A DNA stretch of 64,000 nt from Rahnella bonaserana (lineage in GTDB: Bacteria; Pseudomonadota; Gammaproteobacteria; Enterobacterales; Enterobacteriaceae). Position 1 is the first letter of the stretch, and each line of letters begins with the position of its first letter. The DNA lies in NCBI RefSeq assembly GCF_019049675.1, contig NZ_JAFMOW010000060.1, positions 62,001 through 126,000 on the forward strand, read 5' to 3'. Shown here one piece after another: positions 53,952 to 62,022 of the stretch. The notes under the pieces are model-generated. The model searched no databases. It saw only the letters and a program-made list of their open reading frames with translations, and was not told the DNA's origin. A program made the translations under genes and the position numbers.

Positions 53952-54548
53952 ATGACCAAAAAAGTCAATATAATGACCGATACCAATGCGGCAATCGTAA
54001 ACGAAGCCATTTCTGAACGGATCAAGCTTTACCGAAGCCAGAAAAAGATGTCACTTGATGAGCTCTCCCGCCGGGCAGGGGTGAGCAAAGGAATGCTGGT
54101 TGAGATTGAGGGATGCCGAGCCAATCCAAGCATTGCGTTGCTTTGCCGCCTGGCCTCTTCAATGGGCGTGTCCGTGGCAGATTTTGTGAACGTCGCCGGT
54201 AAACCTGCGGTTCATCTCATTGATGCCAGTGATATCCCGGTGCTTTGGAAAGGCGAAAAAGGTGGCAGTGCGCGACTGCTGGCAGGGACCAGCGGTCCGG
54301 ATATGGTGGAGCTGTGGCAGTGGATACTGCATCCGGGGGAAACGTTCGAATCACCTGGCCATCCTGAAGGGACCAGTGAACTCCTCCACGTTTGCGAAGG
54401 TAAACTGACGCTGATCCTGAGTGAAGAGACTTACGTCATTATGAAGGGCTGCTCGGCGGTTGCCAGAACGGATGCCCCTCACGCTTATACCAACGACGGA
54501 AATGAGGTGGCGGTGTTTACAATGACGGTAAGTGAGAGAGCTCGATAA
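53952..54548 (+). CDS. XRE-family regulator with C-terminal cupin domain
   Basis: 198 aa from ATG 53952; ATG 53973 would also keep the whole HTH. N-terminal lambda-type HTH (ISERIKLYRSQKKMSLDELSRRAGVSKGMLVEIEGCRANPSIALLCRLASSMGVSVADFV) followed by a cupin (EGTSELLHVCEGKLTLILSEETYVIMKGCSAVARTDAPHAYTND), as in MmsR/SutR-type regulators of small-molecule metabolism. Divergent from the B3/B4 gene. Direct repeats of TGACCGAT at 53946 and 53974 flank the start and could be part of its operator. Confidence 0.85.
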   Translation: MTKKVNIMTDTNAAIVNEAISERIKLYRSQKKMSLDELSRRAGVSKGMLVEIEGCRANPSIALLCRLASSMGVSVADFVNVAGKPAVHLIDASDIPVLWKGEKGGSARLLAGTSGPDMVELWQWILHPGETFESPGHPEGTSELLHVCEGKLTLILSEETYVIMKGCSAVARTDAPHAYTNDGNEVAVFTMTVSERAR

Positions 54549-54633
54549 ATATCGAAGTGTGGCCTTCGTATGCCTGGGTTATGAAGTGGACAGAACACCG
54601 CGTTTGCCCTGAACCGAAGGCGACATTGAATAG

Positions 54634-54840
54634 CCAGTTTACAGCCAGACCACAAAGTCGTCAGACGTTAAGCAACGCGATAAAAATCAAGTTTCACACC
54701 CGCTTCAGCACGGGTATCCTTACGTCGTAATCCCAGAGTTTGCAAAAGTAACCTACATGAAAAATGAAGGTCCGGATAATGACCAGGTGATCAATATGCC
54801 GCCGGGACAACTTCCTTCAGACTTCTTCGAGGGTAAGTAA
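54634..54840 (+). pseudogene. Possible C-terminal remnant of an unidentified gene
   Basis: A 68-codon open stretch from after TAG 54631 to TAA 54838 has no start codon until ATG 54757, yet its translation has protein-like sequence (HGYPYVVIPEFAKVTYMKNEG, then NMPPGQLPSDFFEGK). A GGGGCG-ATG-CGCCCC hairpin follows at 54886-54900. The upstream sequence (54549-54633) does not continue it. It could be a decayed gene end or chance; no family was recognised. The rest of 54549-55089 shows nothing else except the tetR promoter. Confidence 0.3.
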
Positions 54841-54885
54841 TCTTCATAGCGAGGCTTGTCTGGCTTGTCTTAACTGTTAACCCGG

Positions 54886-54905
54886 GGGGCGATGCGCCCC
54901 AATTA
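54886..54905 (+). terminator. Hairpin after the 54.6-54.8 kb remnant
   Basis: GGGGCG-ATG-CGCCCC 6-bp stem followed by AATTATATT. Weak terminator candidate. Confidence 0.35.
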
Positions 54906-55023
54906 TATTGGATCCGGCCCAGGTTTTGAGAAACAACCCCGACGTATTTCTGTTTCATTGCCCTGTCACCTCATCAGCACTTCTCAGCGGTTTAGAAAAT
55001 AAAAAAGACTTTAACGATTTTTA

Positions 55024-55053
55024 CTTGTGACCAAAATATAATAGGGTCACAAG
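55024..55053. promoter_or_regulatory. Operator O1 overlapping the tetR promoter -10
   Basis: CTTGTGACC-N12-GGTCACAAG inverted repeat, core GTGAC-N14-GTCAC. The spacer contains TATAAT (55037-55042), a perfect -10, so binding would block the promoter. Same core and spacing as O2 at 55701-55738. Confidence 0.7.
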
Positions 55054-55089
55054 CTAAATGTGTAATTAACCAAAATTCCAGGCTGAAAA

Positions 55090-55704
55090 ATGACCGATAA
55101 AAAAATGTCCACTTCAACGCGAGGACCGTCTGATCACAGTATCCGTGACCAGATTGTTGAGGCTGCGATGGAGTACTTCAGCCATTATGGCTTTGAAAAA
55201 ACAACCGTTTCAGACCTCGCCAGATCCATCGGATTTTCAAAGGCATATATCTACAAATTTTTCAGTTCCAAACAGGAAATCGGTGAAGTGATCTGCACTA
55301 ATTGCCTTACGGATATTGCAGGGCGTCTGGAGGCCGCGCTGGCGGCTTCATCCTCCGCCACAGAGAAAATCCGCAACCTTTTTCAGGTGATTGCGCTGGG
55401 CGGAACTGAGCTCTTTTTCCGCGAAAGACGTTTGTATGACATCGCCGCCGTCTCATCACGTGACCGCTGGTCCGCGGCGGTTGAGTATGAGGCCGGGTTG
55501 CGCGAAACCGTGGTCAACATTTTGCAGGAAGGACGGTCTGCCGGCGAATTTGAGCAGACATCACCGCTCGATGAAACGGCTGCCGCTGTTTATCTGGTGC
55601 TGAGACCCCTTGCCGATCCGATTCAGTTGCAGATCTATCTTGATACCGCAGAAGCTGACGCCTCACTGCTTGCAACAATGGTGCTCAGGAGTCTGAAATC
55701 CTGA
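55090..55704 (+). CDS. TetR/AcrR-family repressor of the adjacent RND pump
   Basis: 204 aa. N-terminal HTH IRDQIVEAAMEYFSHYGFEKTTVSDLARSIGFSKAYIYKFFSSKQEIGEVI (~19-68) is textbook TetR; the C-terminal ~130 residues are the variable ligand domain. Two dyads with the same GTGAC-N14-GTCAC core flank the gene, one over its own -10 and one over the promoter of the RND operon, so it very probably represses both. The gene starts MTDKK, 9 nt after CCAGGCTG. Confidence 0.9.
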   Translation: MTDKKMSTSTRGPSDHSIRDQIVEAAMEYFSHYGFEKTTVSDLARSIGFSKAYIYKFFSSKQEIGEVICTNCLTDIAGRLEAALAASSSATEKIRNLFQVIALGGTELFFRERRLYDIAAVSSRDRWSAAVEYEAGLRETVVNILQEGRSAGEFEQTSPLDETAAAVYLVLRPLADPIQLQIYLDTAEADASLLATMVLRSLKS

Positions 55705-55738
55705 CTAGTGACCATTGACATAATTAGTCACTAGTCAG
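55701..55738. promoter_or_regulatory. Operator O2 before the RND efflux operon
   Basis: Perfect 12-bp arms CTGACTAGTGAC / GTCACTAGTCAG around a 14-nt spacer. TTGACA (55715-55720) lies inside the spacer as a -35, with GAGAAT 17 bp on as a weak -10. The left arm overlaps the tetR stop codon. Confidence 0.7.
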
Positions 55739-55776
55739 AGAATGGCTGCTCATACTTTTTTTAAGTAAGGCAACCC

Positions 55777-56877
55777 ATGCTCCGGCACACTCTCTTTTTG
55801 TCCGCCACCTGTCTGCTTCCGCTCCTGCTGACCGCTTGCGGTGATCCTTCAACTGCAACTGACGATCCCCGCACCCGGCCACCGCTTATCAGGACGTCCG
55901 GGGTAAAGCCTGCTCAGGAACAATCACGCGTTTTTAACGGTATTGTGGCCGCGCGTTTTCAGGGGGACCTCGGTTTTCGCGTATCAGGTAAAGTGCTGGA
56001 GCGGATGGTGGACAAAGGACAAAGCGTCACGCGAGGCCAGCCACTACTGCGCCTGGATCCTGCTGATCTTGCACTACAGGCACGCGCTGCTCAGGATGCA
56101 GTGACCGCCGCGCAGGCTCGCGCCCGTCAGACCGGCGAGGATGAAAAACGCTATCGCAGTCTGGTGGGGGGCGGTGCGATTTCTGCTTCGGCTTACAGTC
56201 AGGTTCGTGCTGCGGCAGATTCGGCGCGCGCCGAGCTGAGTGCCGCTCAGGCGCAGGCGCGCGTAGCCCTCAACGCGTCTCAGTACGTCGTTCTTAGCGC
56301 AGATGCTGATGGCGTGGTGGTGGATACGCTCGCCGATCCCGGGCAGGTCGTCAGCGCGGGACAAACGGTAGTGCGTCTTGCACGTGCCGGACAGCGCGAG
56401 GCGATGGTGAGTCTCCCGGAGACGCTGCGTCCGCAGGTCGGTTCGGTCGCGTCTGCCGTCATGTACGGCAGTCAGAGTGTCAGTGAAGCCAGATTGCGGG
56501 AGCTGTCAGATTCCGCGGATAACGCGACGCGTACCTTTGAGGCGCGCTATGTGCTGAGCGGCGCGGCGGCCAGTGCCCCGTTAGGCTCAACCGTGACCCT
56601 GCACATCCCTGAATCTTCAGCGACCTCAACCTCGTGGTCGGTGCCGCTCAGTGCAGTATGGGATGCCGGACAGGGTTCTGGCGTATGGGTGGTGGAAGGC
56701 AACCCCGCAAAAGTGAAATGGCATGCGGTCACGATACTCGGCATCAGCGACGACAGCGCGCGCGTTTCAGGCGCGTTTACTGCCGGACAGCAGGTGGCTG
56801 CGCTGGGGGCACATCTGCTTCGTGAAGGCGAAACCGTGAGAACGGCTTTGGCTGGCACTGAGGGGATCGCACCATGA
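55777..56877 (+). CDS. RND efflux periplasmic adaptor lipoprotein (MFP)
   Basis: 366 aa. Signal peptide with lipobox LTAC (Cys21 of ...LLPLLLTAC). Lipoyl half-motifs (FQGDLGFRVSGKVLERMVDKGQSVTRGQPLLRLDPADL; VVLSADADGVVVDTLADPGQVVSAGQTVVRLA) flank an alanine-rich coiled coil (~95-165). Resembles MexH/TriA/VmeY-type adaptors of HAE1 pumps. Overlaps the RND gene by 4 bp (ATGA). No outer-membrane channel gene follows, so TolC or the NodT-type channel elsewhere is presumably used. Confidence 0.92.
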   Translation: MLRHTLFLSATCLLPLLLTACGDPSTATDDPRTRPPLIRTSGVKPAQEQSRVFNGIVAARFQGDLGFRVSGKVLERMVDKGQSVTRGQPLLRLDPADLALQARAAQDAVTAAQARARQTGEDEKRYRSLVGGGAISASAYSQVRAAADSARAELSAAQAQARVALNASQYVVLSADADGVVVDTLADPGQVVSAGQTVVRLARAGQREAMVSLPETLRPQVGSVASAVMYGSQSVSEARLRELSDSADNATRTFEARYVLSGAAASAPLGSTVTLHIPESSATSTSWSVPLSAVWDAGQGSGVWVVEGNPAKVKWHAVTILGISDDSARVSGAFTAGQQVAALGAHLLREGETVRTALAGTEGIAP

Positions 56878-59800
56878 GTCGCCATCGCTTCAATTTGTCG
56901 GCGCTGGCCGTGCGCGAACGGTCAATCACGTTGTTCCTGATAATCCTGATAGCCGTTGCTGGGCTAATCGCTTTTCTCGGACTGGGCAGGGCGGAGGATC
57001 CCCCGTTTACCGTCAAACAGCTGACGGTGATCACTGCCTGGCCCGGCGCTACCGCACAGGAGATGCAGGACCTGGTGGCGGAACCTCTTGAGAAGCGCCT
57101 GCAGGAGCTGAAGTGGTATGACCGTACAGAGACTTATACCCGCCCGGGAATGGCTTACACCATGCTTTCCCTGCAGGACAGTACCCCTCCGTCAGAAGTG
57201 GAGGAGCAGTTTTATCAGGCGCGCAAAAAGCTCAGTGATGAGGCGCGTAATCTGCCCGCGGGGGTGGCCGCGCCGATGGTTAACGATGAATTTTCCGATG
57301 TGGTGTTCGCGCTGTATGCCCTTAAGGCAAAAGGGGAGCCACAGCGCTTTCTGACGCGTGACGCCGAGAAGCTTCGTCAGCAACTTCTCCATGTGCCCGG
57401 GGTGAAAAAAGTCACCATTACCGGTGAGCAGGCCGAGCGTATCTATGTCTCTTTTTCCCATGACCGGCTCGCCACACTCGGCATTTCACCGGAACAAATT
57501 TTTAATGCCCTTAATGCTCAGAACGTTTTGTCGCCCGCAGGTTCGATACAGACACGCGGACCTGAAGTCTTTATCCGTCTTGACGGTGCGCTGGATACGC
57601 TGGAGAAAATTCGTAATACCCCCGTTGTTGCCGGTAATCATACTTTACGGCTGGCGGATATCGCTAAGGTAGAGCGCGGTTATATCGATCCCCCGGATTT
57701 TCTTATTCGTAACGATGGTGAGCCTGCGCTGATGCTGAGCGTGGTAATGCGTGAGGGCTGGAACGGCCTCGAACTGGGTAAAGCACTAAAACAAGAAGTC
57801 AGTACGATTAATGAAGAGATGCCGCTGGGCATGACGCTGACTAACGTTTCCGATCAGGCCGTCAATATCAGTGCTGCTGTCGATGAGTTCATGATCAAGT
57901 TCTTCGTGGCTCTTCTGGTCGTGATGGTCGTGTGTTTCATCAGCATGGGCTGGCGGGTTGGCATTGTAGTCGCCGCCGCCGTGCCGCTAACCCTCGCCGT
58001 GGTTTTCGTCGTGATGGCCGCCACCGGAAAAAATTTCGATCGCATTACGCTTGGCTCGCTTATCCTCGCGCTGGGCCTGCTGGTCGATGACGCTATCATT
58101 GCGCTGGAGATGATGGTGGTCAAAATGGAAGAGGGCTACGACCGTATCAAGGCCTCGGCCTATGCCTGGAGCCATACGGCAGCCCCAATGCTCGCGGGGA
58201 CGCTGGTCACTGCTGTCGGATTTATGCCCAACGGATTTGCGCAGTCGACCGCCGGGGAATACACCAGCAACATGTTCTGGATTGTGGGGATTGCGCTGAT
58301 CACCTCCTGGGTAGTAGCGGTGATCTTTAGCCCTTATCTCGGTGTGAAAATGTTGCCTGATATTAAGCCAGTAGAAGGCGGTCACACGGCGATTTACAAC
58401 ACCCGTCATTATAATCGCTTCAGACAATGGCTGACTCTGGTTATCCGGCGTAAGTGGTGGGTTGCAGGCGCGGTGATTGGCTGCTTTATCATCGCCATAC
58501 TCGGTATGGGGCTGGTGAAGAAACAATTTTTCCCCACCTCCGATCGCCCGGAAGTCTTGGTTGAAGTCCAGATGCCTTACGGCACCTCAATTGAACAAAC
58601 GAGTATCACGGCTGCCCGAATTGAGCGCTGGCTGCGTGAGCAAAAAGAGACGCAGACGGTAACTGCGTATATCGGCCAGGGCGCGCCGCGTTTCTATCTG
58701 GCGATGGCACCAGAGCTGCCGGATCCGTCTTTCGCGAAAATTGTGGTGCTCACCAGAAGTGAGCATGAACGCGATGCGCTAAAACAACGCCTGCGTGAAA
58801 CCGTGGCTGACGGGCTCGCGCCTGAGGCACAGGTGCGTGTTACCCAGCTTGTGTTTGGTCCTTACTCCCCATACCCGGTTGCTTATCGGGTAACAGGACC
58901 CGATCCTGACGTTCTTCGCCAGCTCGCCACCAGGGTGAAAGCCCTGATGCAAGCCAGCCCGATGATGCGTACGGTTAATACCGACTGGGGTTCACGGGTA
59001 CCGGTGATACATTTCGCGTTAAATCAGGACCGGCTGCAGGCTATGGGACTGACACCCGCCGACGCAGCCCGGCAGCTGCAGTTTCTGCTCAGCGGTGCGC
59101 CTGTCACGGCGATCCGTGAAGATATTCGTTCTGTGGAGGTCACAGGCAGGGCGGCGGGAGAGGTACGTCTCGATCCGGCTCAGCTTGGCGCACTGACGCT
59201 CGCTGGTGCCGGGGGGCAGCGCATCCCCCTTTCGCAACTGGGTGAAACCGAAGTTCGCATGGAGGATCCGCTGCTGCGTCGTCGCGACAGAATGCCGACG
59301 ATTACGGTTCGTGGTGATATCGCCGACGGATTGCAGCCACCAGATGTGTCGGCAGCCATCACGCGCAAGCTTCAGCCTGTCATCGCCTCCTTGCCGCCGG
59401 GGTATCACATTGAGCAGGCGGGGGCCATCGAGGAGTCAGGCAAGGCCACCCAGGCAATGTTGCCGCTATTCCCGATAATGATTGCCCTTACGCTGCTCAT
59501 TATCATCGTGCAGGTGAGATCGATGTCGGCAATGATCATGGTGTTTATGACGGCGCCGCTGGGGCTGGTGGGGGTGGTGCCTACGCTGCTTCTCTTCCAG
59601 CAACCTTTTGGCATCAACGCACTGGTAGGGCTCATTGCACTGTCCGGCATTCTGATGCGTAACACACTGATTCTGATAGGCCAAATTCATCACAATGAGC
59701 AGGAAGGCCTTAGCCCTTTCCGTGCCATCGTGGAAGCCACCGTACAACGCGCGCGACCCGTCTTACTGACAGCACTAGCAGCTATTCTGGCTTTTATTCC

Positions 59801-59948
59801 CCTGACGCACTCGGTGTTCTGGGGAACGCTGGCATATACACTGATTGGCGGTACTTTCGGCGGCACCATTATTACTCTCGTCTTTTTACCTGCAATGTAT
59901 GCAATCTGGTTCAGGATCCGCCCTGACGATGAGAAGGTTTCTGCATAA
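56874..59948 (+). CDS. RND efflux transporter (HAE1/AcrB family)
   Basis: 1024 aa, full length. Twelve transmembrane segments with two large periplasmic loops, N-terminal RERSITLFLIILIAVAGLIAFLGLGRAEDPPFTVKQLTVITAWPGATAQEMQDLVAEPLEKRLQEL, and TM4 LGLLVDDAIIALEMM with the proton-relay Asp pair. The C-terminal half has GLVKKQFFPTSDRPEVLVEVQMPYGTSIEQT and the end FLPAMYAIWFRIRP. A proton-driven exporter of small amphiphiles; closest in feel to MexI/TriC/VmeZ-like pumps rather than AcrB. Substrate unknown. Repressed by the upstream TetR (inferred). Confidence 0.93.
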   Translation: MSRHRFNLSALAVRERSITLFLIILIAVAGLIAFLGLGRAEDPPFTVKQLTVITAWPGATAQEMQDLVAEPLEKRLQELKWYDRTETYTRPGMAYTMLSLQDSTPPSEVEEQFYQARKKLSDEARNLPAGVAAPMVNDEFSDVVFALYALKAKGEPQRFLTRDAEKLRQQLLHVPGVKKVTITGEQAERIYVSFSHDRLATLGISPEQIFNALNAQNVLSPAGSIQTRGPEVFIRLDGALDTLEKIRNTPVVAGNHTLRLADIAKVERGYIDPPDFLIRNDGEPALMLSVVMREGWNGLELGKALKQEVSTINEEMPLGMTLTNVSDQAVNISAAVDEFMIKFFVALLVVMVVCFISMGWRVGIVVAAAVPLTLAVVFVVMAATGKNFDRITLGSLILALGLLVDDAIIALEMMVVKMEEGYDRIKASAYAWSHTAAPMLAGTLVTAVGFMPNGFAQSTAGEYTSNMFWIVGIALITSWVVAVIFSPYLGVKMLPDIKPVEGGHTAIYNTRHYNRFRQWLTLVIRRKWWVAGAVIGCFIIAILGMGLVKKQFFPTSDRPEVLVEVQMPYGTSIEQTSITAARIERWLREQKETQTVTAYIGQGAPRFYLAMAPELPDPSFAKIVVLTRSEHERDALKQRLRETVADGLAPEAQVRVTQLVFGPYSPYPVAYRVTGPDPDVLRQLATRVKALMQASPMMRTVNTDWGSRVPVIHFALNQDRLQAMGLTPADAARQLQFLLSGAPVTAIREDIRSVEVTGRAAGEVRLDPAQLGALTLAGAGGQRIPLSQLGETEVRMEDPLLRRRDRMPTITVRGDIADGLQPPDVSAAITRKLQPVIASLPPGYHIEQAGAIEESGKATQAMLPLFPIMIALTLLIIIVQVRSMSAMIMVFMTAPLGLVGVVPTLLLFQQPFGINALVGLIALSGILMRNTLILIGQIHHNEQEGLSPFRAIVEATVQRARPVLLTALAAILAFIPLTHSVFWGTLAYTLIGGTFGGTIITLVFLPAMYAIWFRIRPDDEKVSA

Positions 59949-59993
59949 ATGTCGGGCAGGCAAAAAGGTTTGTTCATCACCTCCCCGCATAAT

Positions 59994-60018
59994 GGCCGGT
60001 TCTGCCGGCCTTGTTATC
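59994..60018 (+). terminator. Terminator of the RND operon
   Basis: GGCCGG-TTCTG-CCGGCC 6-bp stem followed by TTGTTATC, 45 bp after the stop. A second imperfect AGCACCC/GGGCGCT hairpin with A9 upstream follows at 60041-60059. Confidence 0.65.
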
Positions 60019-60146
60019 CGGCTTGATCGGGTAAAAAAAAAGCACCCAGCGGGCGCTTTCATCAAAAAAATTTTATATTCTTAAAATTTAATTTATTATA
60101 GTTTTTTAGTACGAGTGTTTCCCTGGTGTTGGCCGTCCATTGGCCT

Positions 60147-60177
60147 CCTCACACATTGTTCGGAGCAGTGTGTGAGG
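60147..60177 (+). terminator. Long-stem hairpin with U-rich tail upstream of luxR
   Basis: CCTCACACATTG / CAGTGTGTGAGG 12-bp stem (one G-U), loop TTCGGAG, then TTTCTTTTT. Looks like a strong rho-independent terminator although the RND operon already has one; may end an unidentified short transcript. Confidence 0.65.
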
Positions 60178-60222
60178 TTTCTTTTTCGTAAAAGAAGGTA
60201 TCATTGATTGTAATGGGCCGTA

Positions 60223-60265
60223 AGTTGTACTTAAGTCCTGAAAAAACCTGTACTTAAGTATAGAT
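60223..60265 (+). promoter_or_regulatory. Two tandem lux-box-like sites before the LuxR gene
   Basis: Two 20-bp elements centred on ACTTAAGT at 60223-60242 and 60246-60265, centre-to-centre 23 bp. The second, ACCTGTACTTAAGTATAGAT, is close to the EsaR box GCCTGTACTATAGTGCAGGT (from memory). They lie 39-81 bp before the ATG, the place where EsaR autorepresses. Confidence 0.65.
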
Positions 60266-60303
60266 GTCGGCATTAAGGGATAAGCAGCCCTCAGGGAGTC
60301 AGT

Positions 60304-61053
60304 ATGTTTAGTGCTTTTGAACAAAATCACACGATCACTGAAACATTGAAAGATTATATCGACCGTAAACTGTGTCCCCTTGGAAGTCCTGACTACGCCT
60401 ATACAGTGGTGCGGAAAAAAAATCCTGCAGAAGTCCTCATCATCTCAAGTTATCCTGATGAGTGGGTCAATCTCTATCGGACCAACAATTTTCAGCTTAC
60501 CGACCCGGTAATACTCACCGCATTCAAAAGAACCTCTCCCTTTGCGTGGGATGAAAACATCACGCTGATGTCTGAACTGAAATTTACAAAAATCTTTTCC
60601 CTTTCCAGACAGTACAACATTCTGAATGGCTATACCTTTGTGCTGCATGACCAGATGGGTAATCTGGCATTGCTGTCTTTTATCATTGCCGACCATAGCC
60701 AGCAAGAGTTGGAAGAGCGACTTACTTCTGAACGTGGGAACTTGCAGATGCTTCTCATCGATATAAATGAACAAATGTATCGGCTTGTTGGTGGTATACC
60801 AGCCCGTGGGCGTCAGATGACGGCAAGAAAGGAAAATAACATTTTCACAATACGTGAAAATGAGGTGCTTTACTGGGCCAGCATGGGGAAGACCTATGCA
60901 GAAATTGCGACTATTATCGGCGTTTCAGTCAGTACGATAAAGTTTCATATGGGAAATGTCGTTGCTAAGCTGGGTGTCAGTAACGCCCGCCAGGCAATCA
61001 GGCTGGGCGTTGAACTGGAGCTGATTATACCGGCAGCGTCAGCGGCCAGGTAA
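60304..61053 (+). CDS. LuxR-family quorum-sensing regulator (EsaR/YenR type)
   Basis: 249 aa with GGGAG before the ATG. It follows Pantoea stewartii EsaR along the whole length: FSAFEQNHTITETLKDYIDRKLCPLGSPDYAYTVV, YPDEWVNLYRTNNFQLTDPVILTAFKRTSPFAWDENI. AHL-pocket residues Trp54, Tyr58, Asp67 and Trp82 are present. The C-terminal LuxR HTH (TIRENEVLYWASMGKTYAEIATIIGVSVSTIKFHMGNVVAKLGVSNARQAI) and the end VELELIIPAASAAR are as in EsaR. EsaR is active without AHL and released by it; the same logic is likely here. Converges on the luxI-type gene and overlaps it by 29 bp. Confidence 0.94.
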   Translation: MFSAFEQNHTITETLKDYIDRKLCPLGSPDYAYTVVRKKNPAEVLIISSYPDEWVNLYRTNNFQLTDPVILTAFKRTSPFAWDENITLMSELKFTKIFSLSRQYNILNGYTFVLHDQMGNLALLSFIIADHSQQELEERLTSERGNLQMLLIDINEQMYRLVGGIPARGRQMTARKENNIFTIRENEVLYWASMGKTYAEIATIIGVSVSTIKFHMGNVVAKLGVSNARQAIRLGVELELIIPAASAAR

Positions 61054-61645
61054 ACAAAGAGTCTGTTTGGCTGTTAAGTCCTCTGGCCATGTTCAGCTGA
61101 TCTTCCTGCCCGGCAGGAAGATAGATCAGATAGATGCGTTCCCGCTCACTAAGAAATGCCTCTTTAAGTGTCTGAATTTGCCAGCCTGAGCGTTTCAATA
61201 TCTTCAACATGGCGCGACTTACGATGGTATAAATACCGGTGTGTCCGTTATCCTGAGCCCAGTTTATCATGGCAAGAAAAAGTGCCTGACTGACAGGATA
61301 TCGTTCGCCGAGAAGCTCCCGGGCGCGCAATTTGTCGACAAAGAACCGGCTCGATTCAACTCCCGCAGAAGGAAGTGGAACCGAATCAAAACACGCCCGA
61401 AACGTATGGGTTATCATGTTTGGCTGGTCGAGAGCGGTAAAGCGCACGCTGCAAACGAGTTTCCCCTTACACAGTCCGAGAATATAGCGTGTTGAGTCAT
61501 TGTCGAACTCATCAAACTCCATATCTTGCTGGCAAACTACTTCCCATCCCAGGCGATCACTGAAGGTTGTTTTTCTTAGCCGGTAAAGTTCATCTACTCT
61601 GGTCATTCTGAGCTCTTCATAGCTCACATCAAACAGTTCAAGCAT
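61025..61645 (-). CDS. LuxI-family acyl-homoserine lactone synthase (EsaI type)
   Basis: 206 aa. The invariant LuxI residues are present: Arg24, Phe28, Trp34, Asp45, Asp48, Arg68, Glu97 and Arg100 (YRLRKTTFSDRLGWEV, DEFDND, VESSRFFVDK). It matches EsaI nearly throughout, including the end TWPLTLPV, so the expected product is 3-oxo-hexanoyl-homoserine lactone (inference from EsaI). Ribosome-binding site AGGATAATGGG before the ATG. The overlapping 3' ends are a feature of EsaR/EsaI-type pairs. Confidence 0.94.
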   Translation of the reverse strand: MLELFDVSYEELRMTRVDELYRLRKTTFSDRLGWEVVCQQDMEFDEFDNDSTRYILGLCKGKLVCSVRFTALDQPNMITHTFRACFDSVPLPSAGVESSRFFVDKLRARELLGERYPVSQALFLAMINWAQDNGHTGIYTIVSRAMLKILKRSGWQIQTLKEAFLSERERIYLIYLPAGQEDQLNMARGLNSQTDSLFTWPLTLPV

Positions 61646-62022
61646 CCCATTATCCTGTTAATAAAGCGTTGTATCCCGTAAACCGTACATCATTATCCTA
61701 CAAAACTGGGCAATCGCAGACCCGAAAATGCACCGAATAACAGGATGTTAGTAAAGTAATAAATTTCTCGTCGAATCCCGCTCAATGGAAAATTACAGTT
61801 CCGATCCCACATCCGCAACAATACCTGCGCGTTTATTGATTTGACTCAAATCTGAGCAAGGCTTTGATCAGCAGGTATATCTCGCCCGGACCTCTGATTT
61901 ATCCTGGCACTGATATTGGGAAGGGAGCAATCTGGCCGTGATCTCAAAAAGTGCGTGGAACAAAAACGGGTCTGTTTGCAGTTGCAGTATAAAATGCGAA
62001 CCGGCGACAACTGAGGTCCTAT
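61646..62022. other. Intergenic region upstream of the luxI gene
   Basis: 377 bp containing the promoter of the luxI-type gene and the 3' side of the Mig-14-like gene. No convincing lux box was seen, which fits EsaI-type genes that are expressed without autoinduction. Nothing gene-like is present. Confidence 0.5.
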
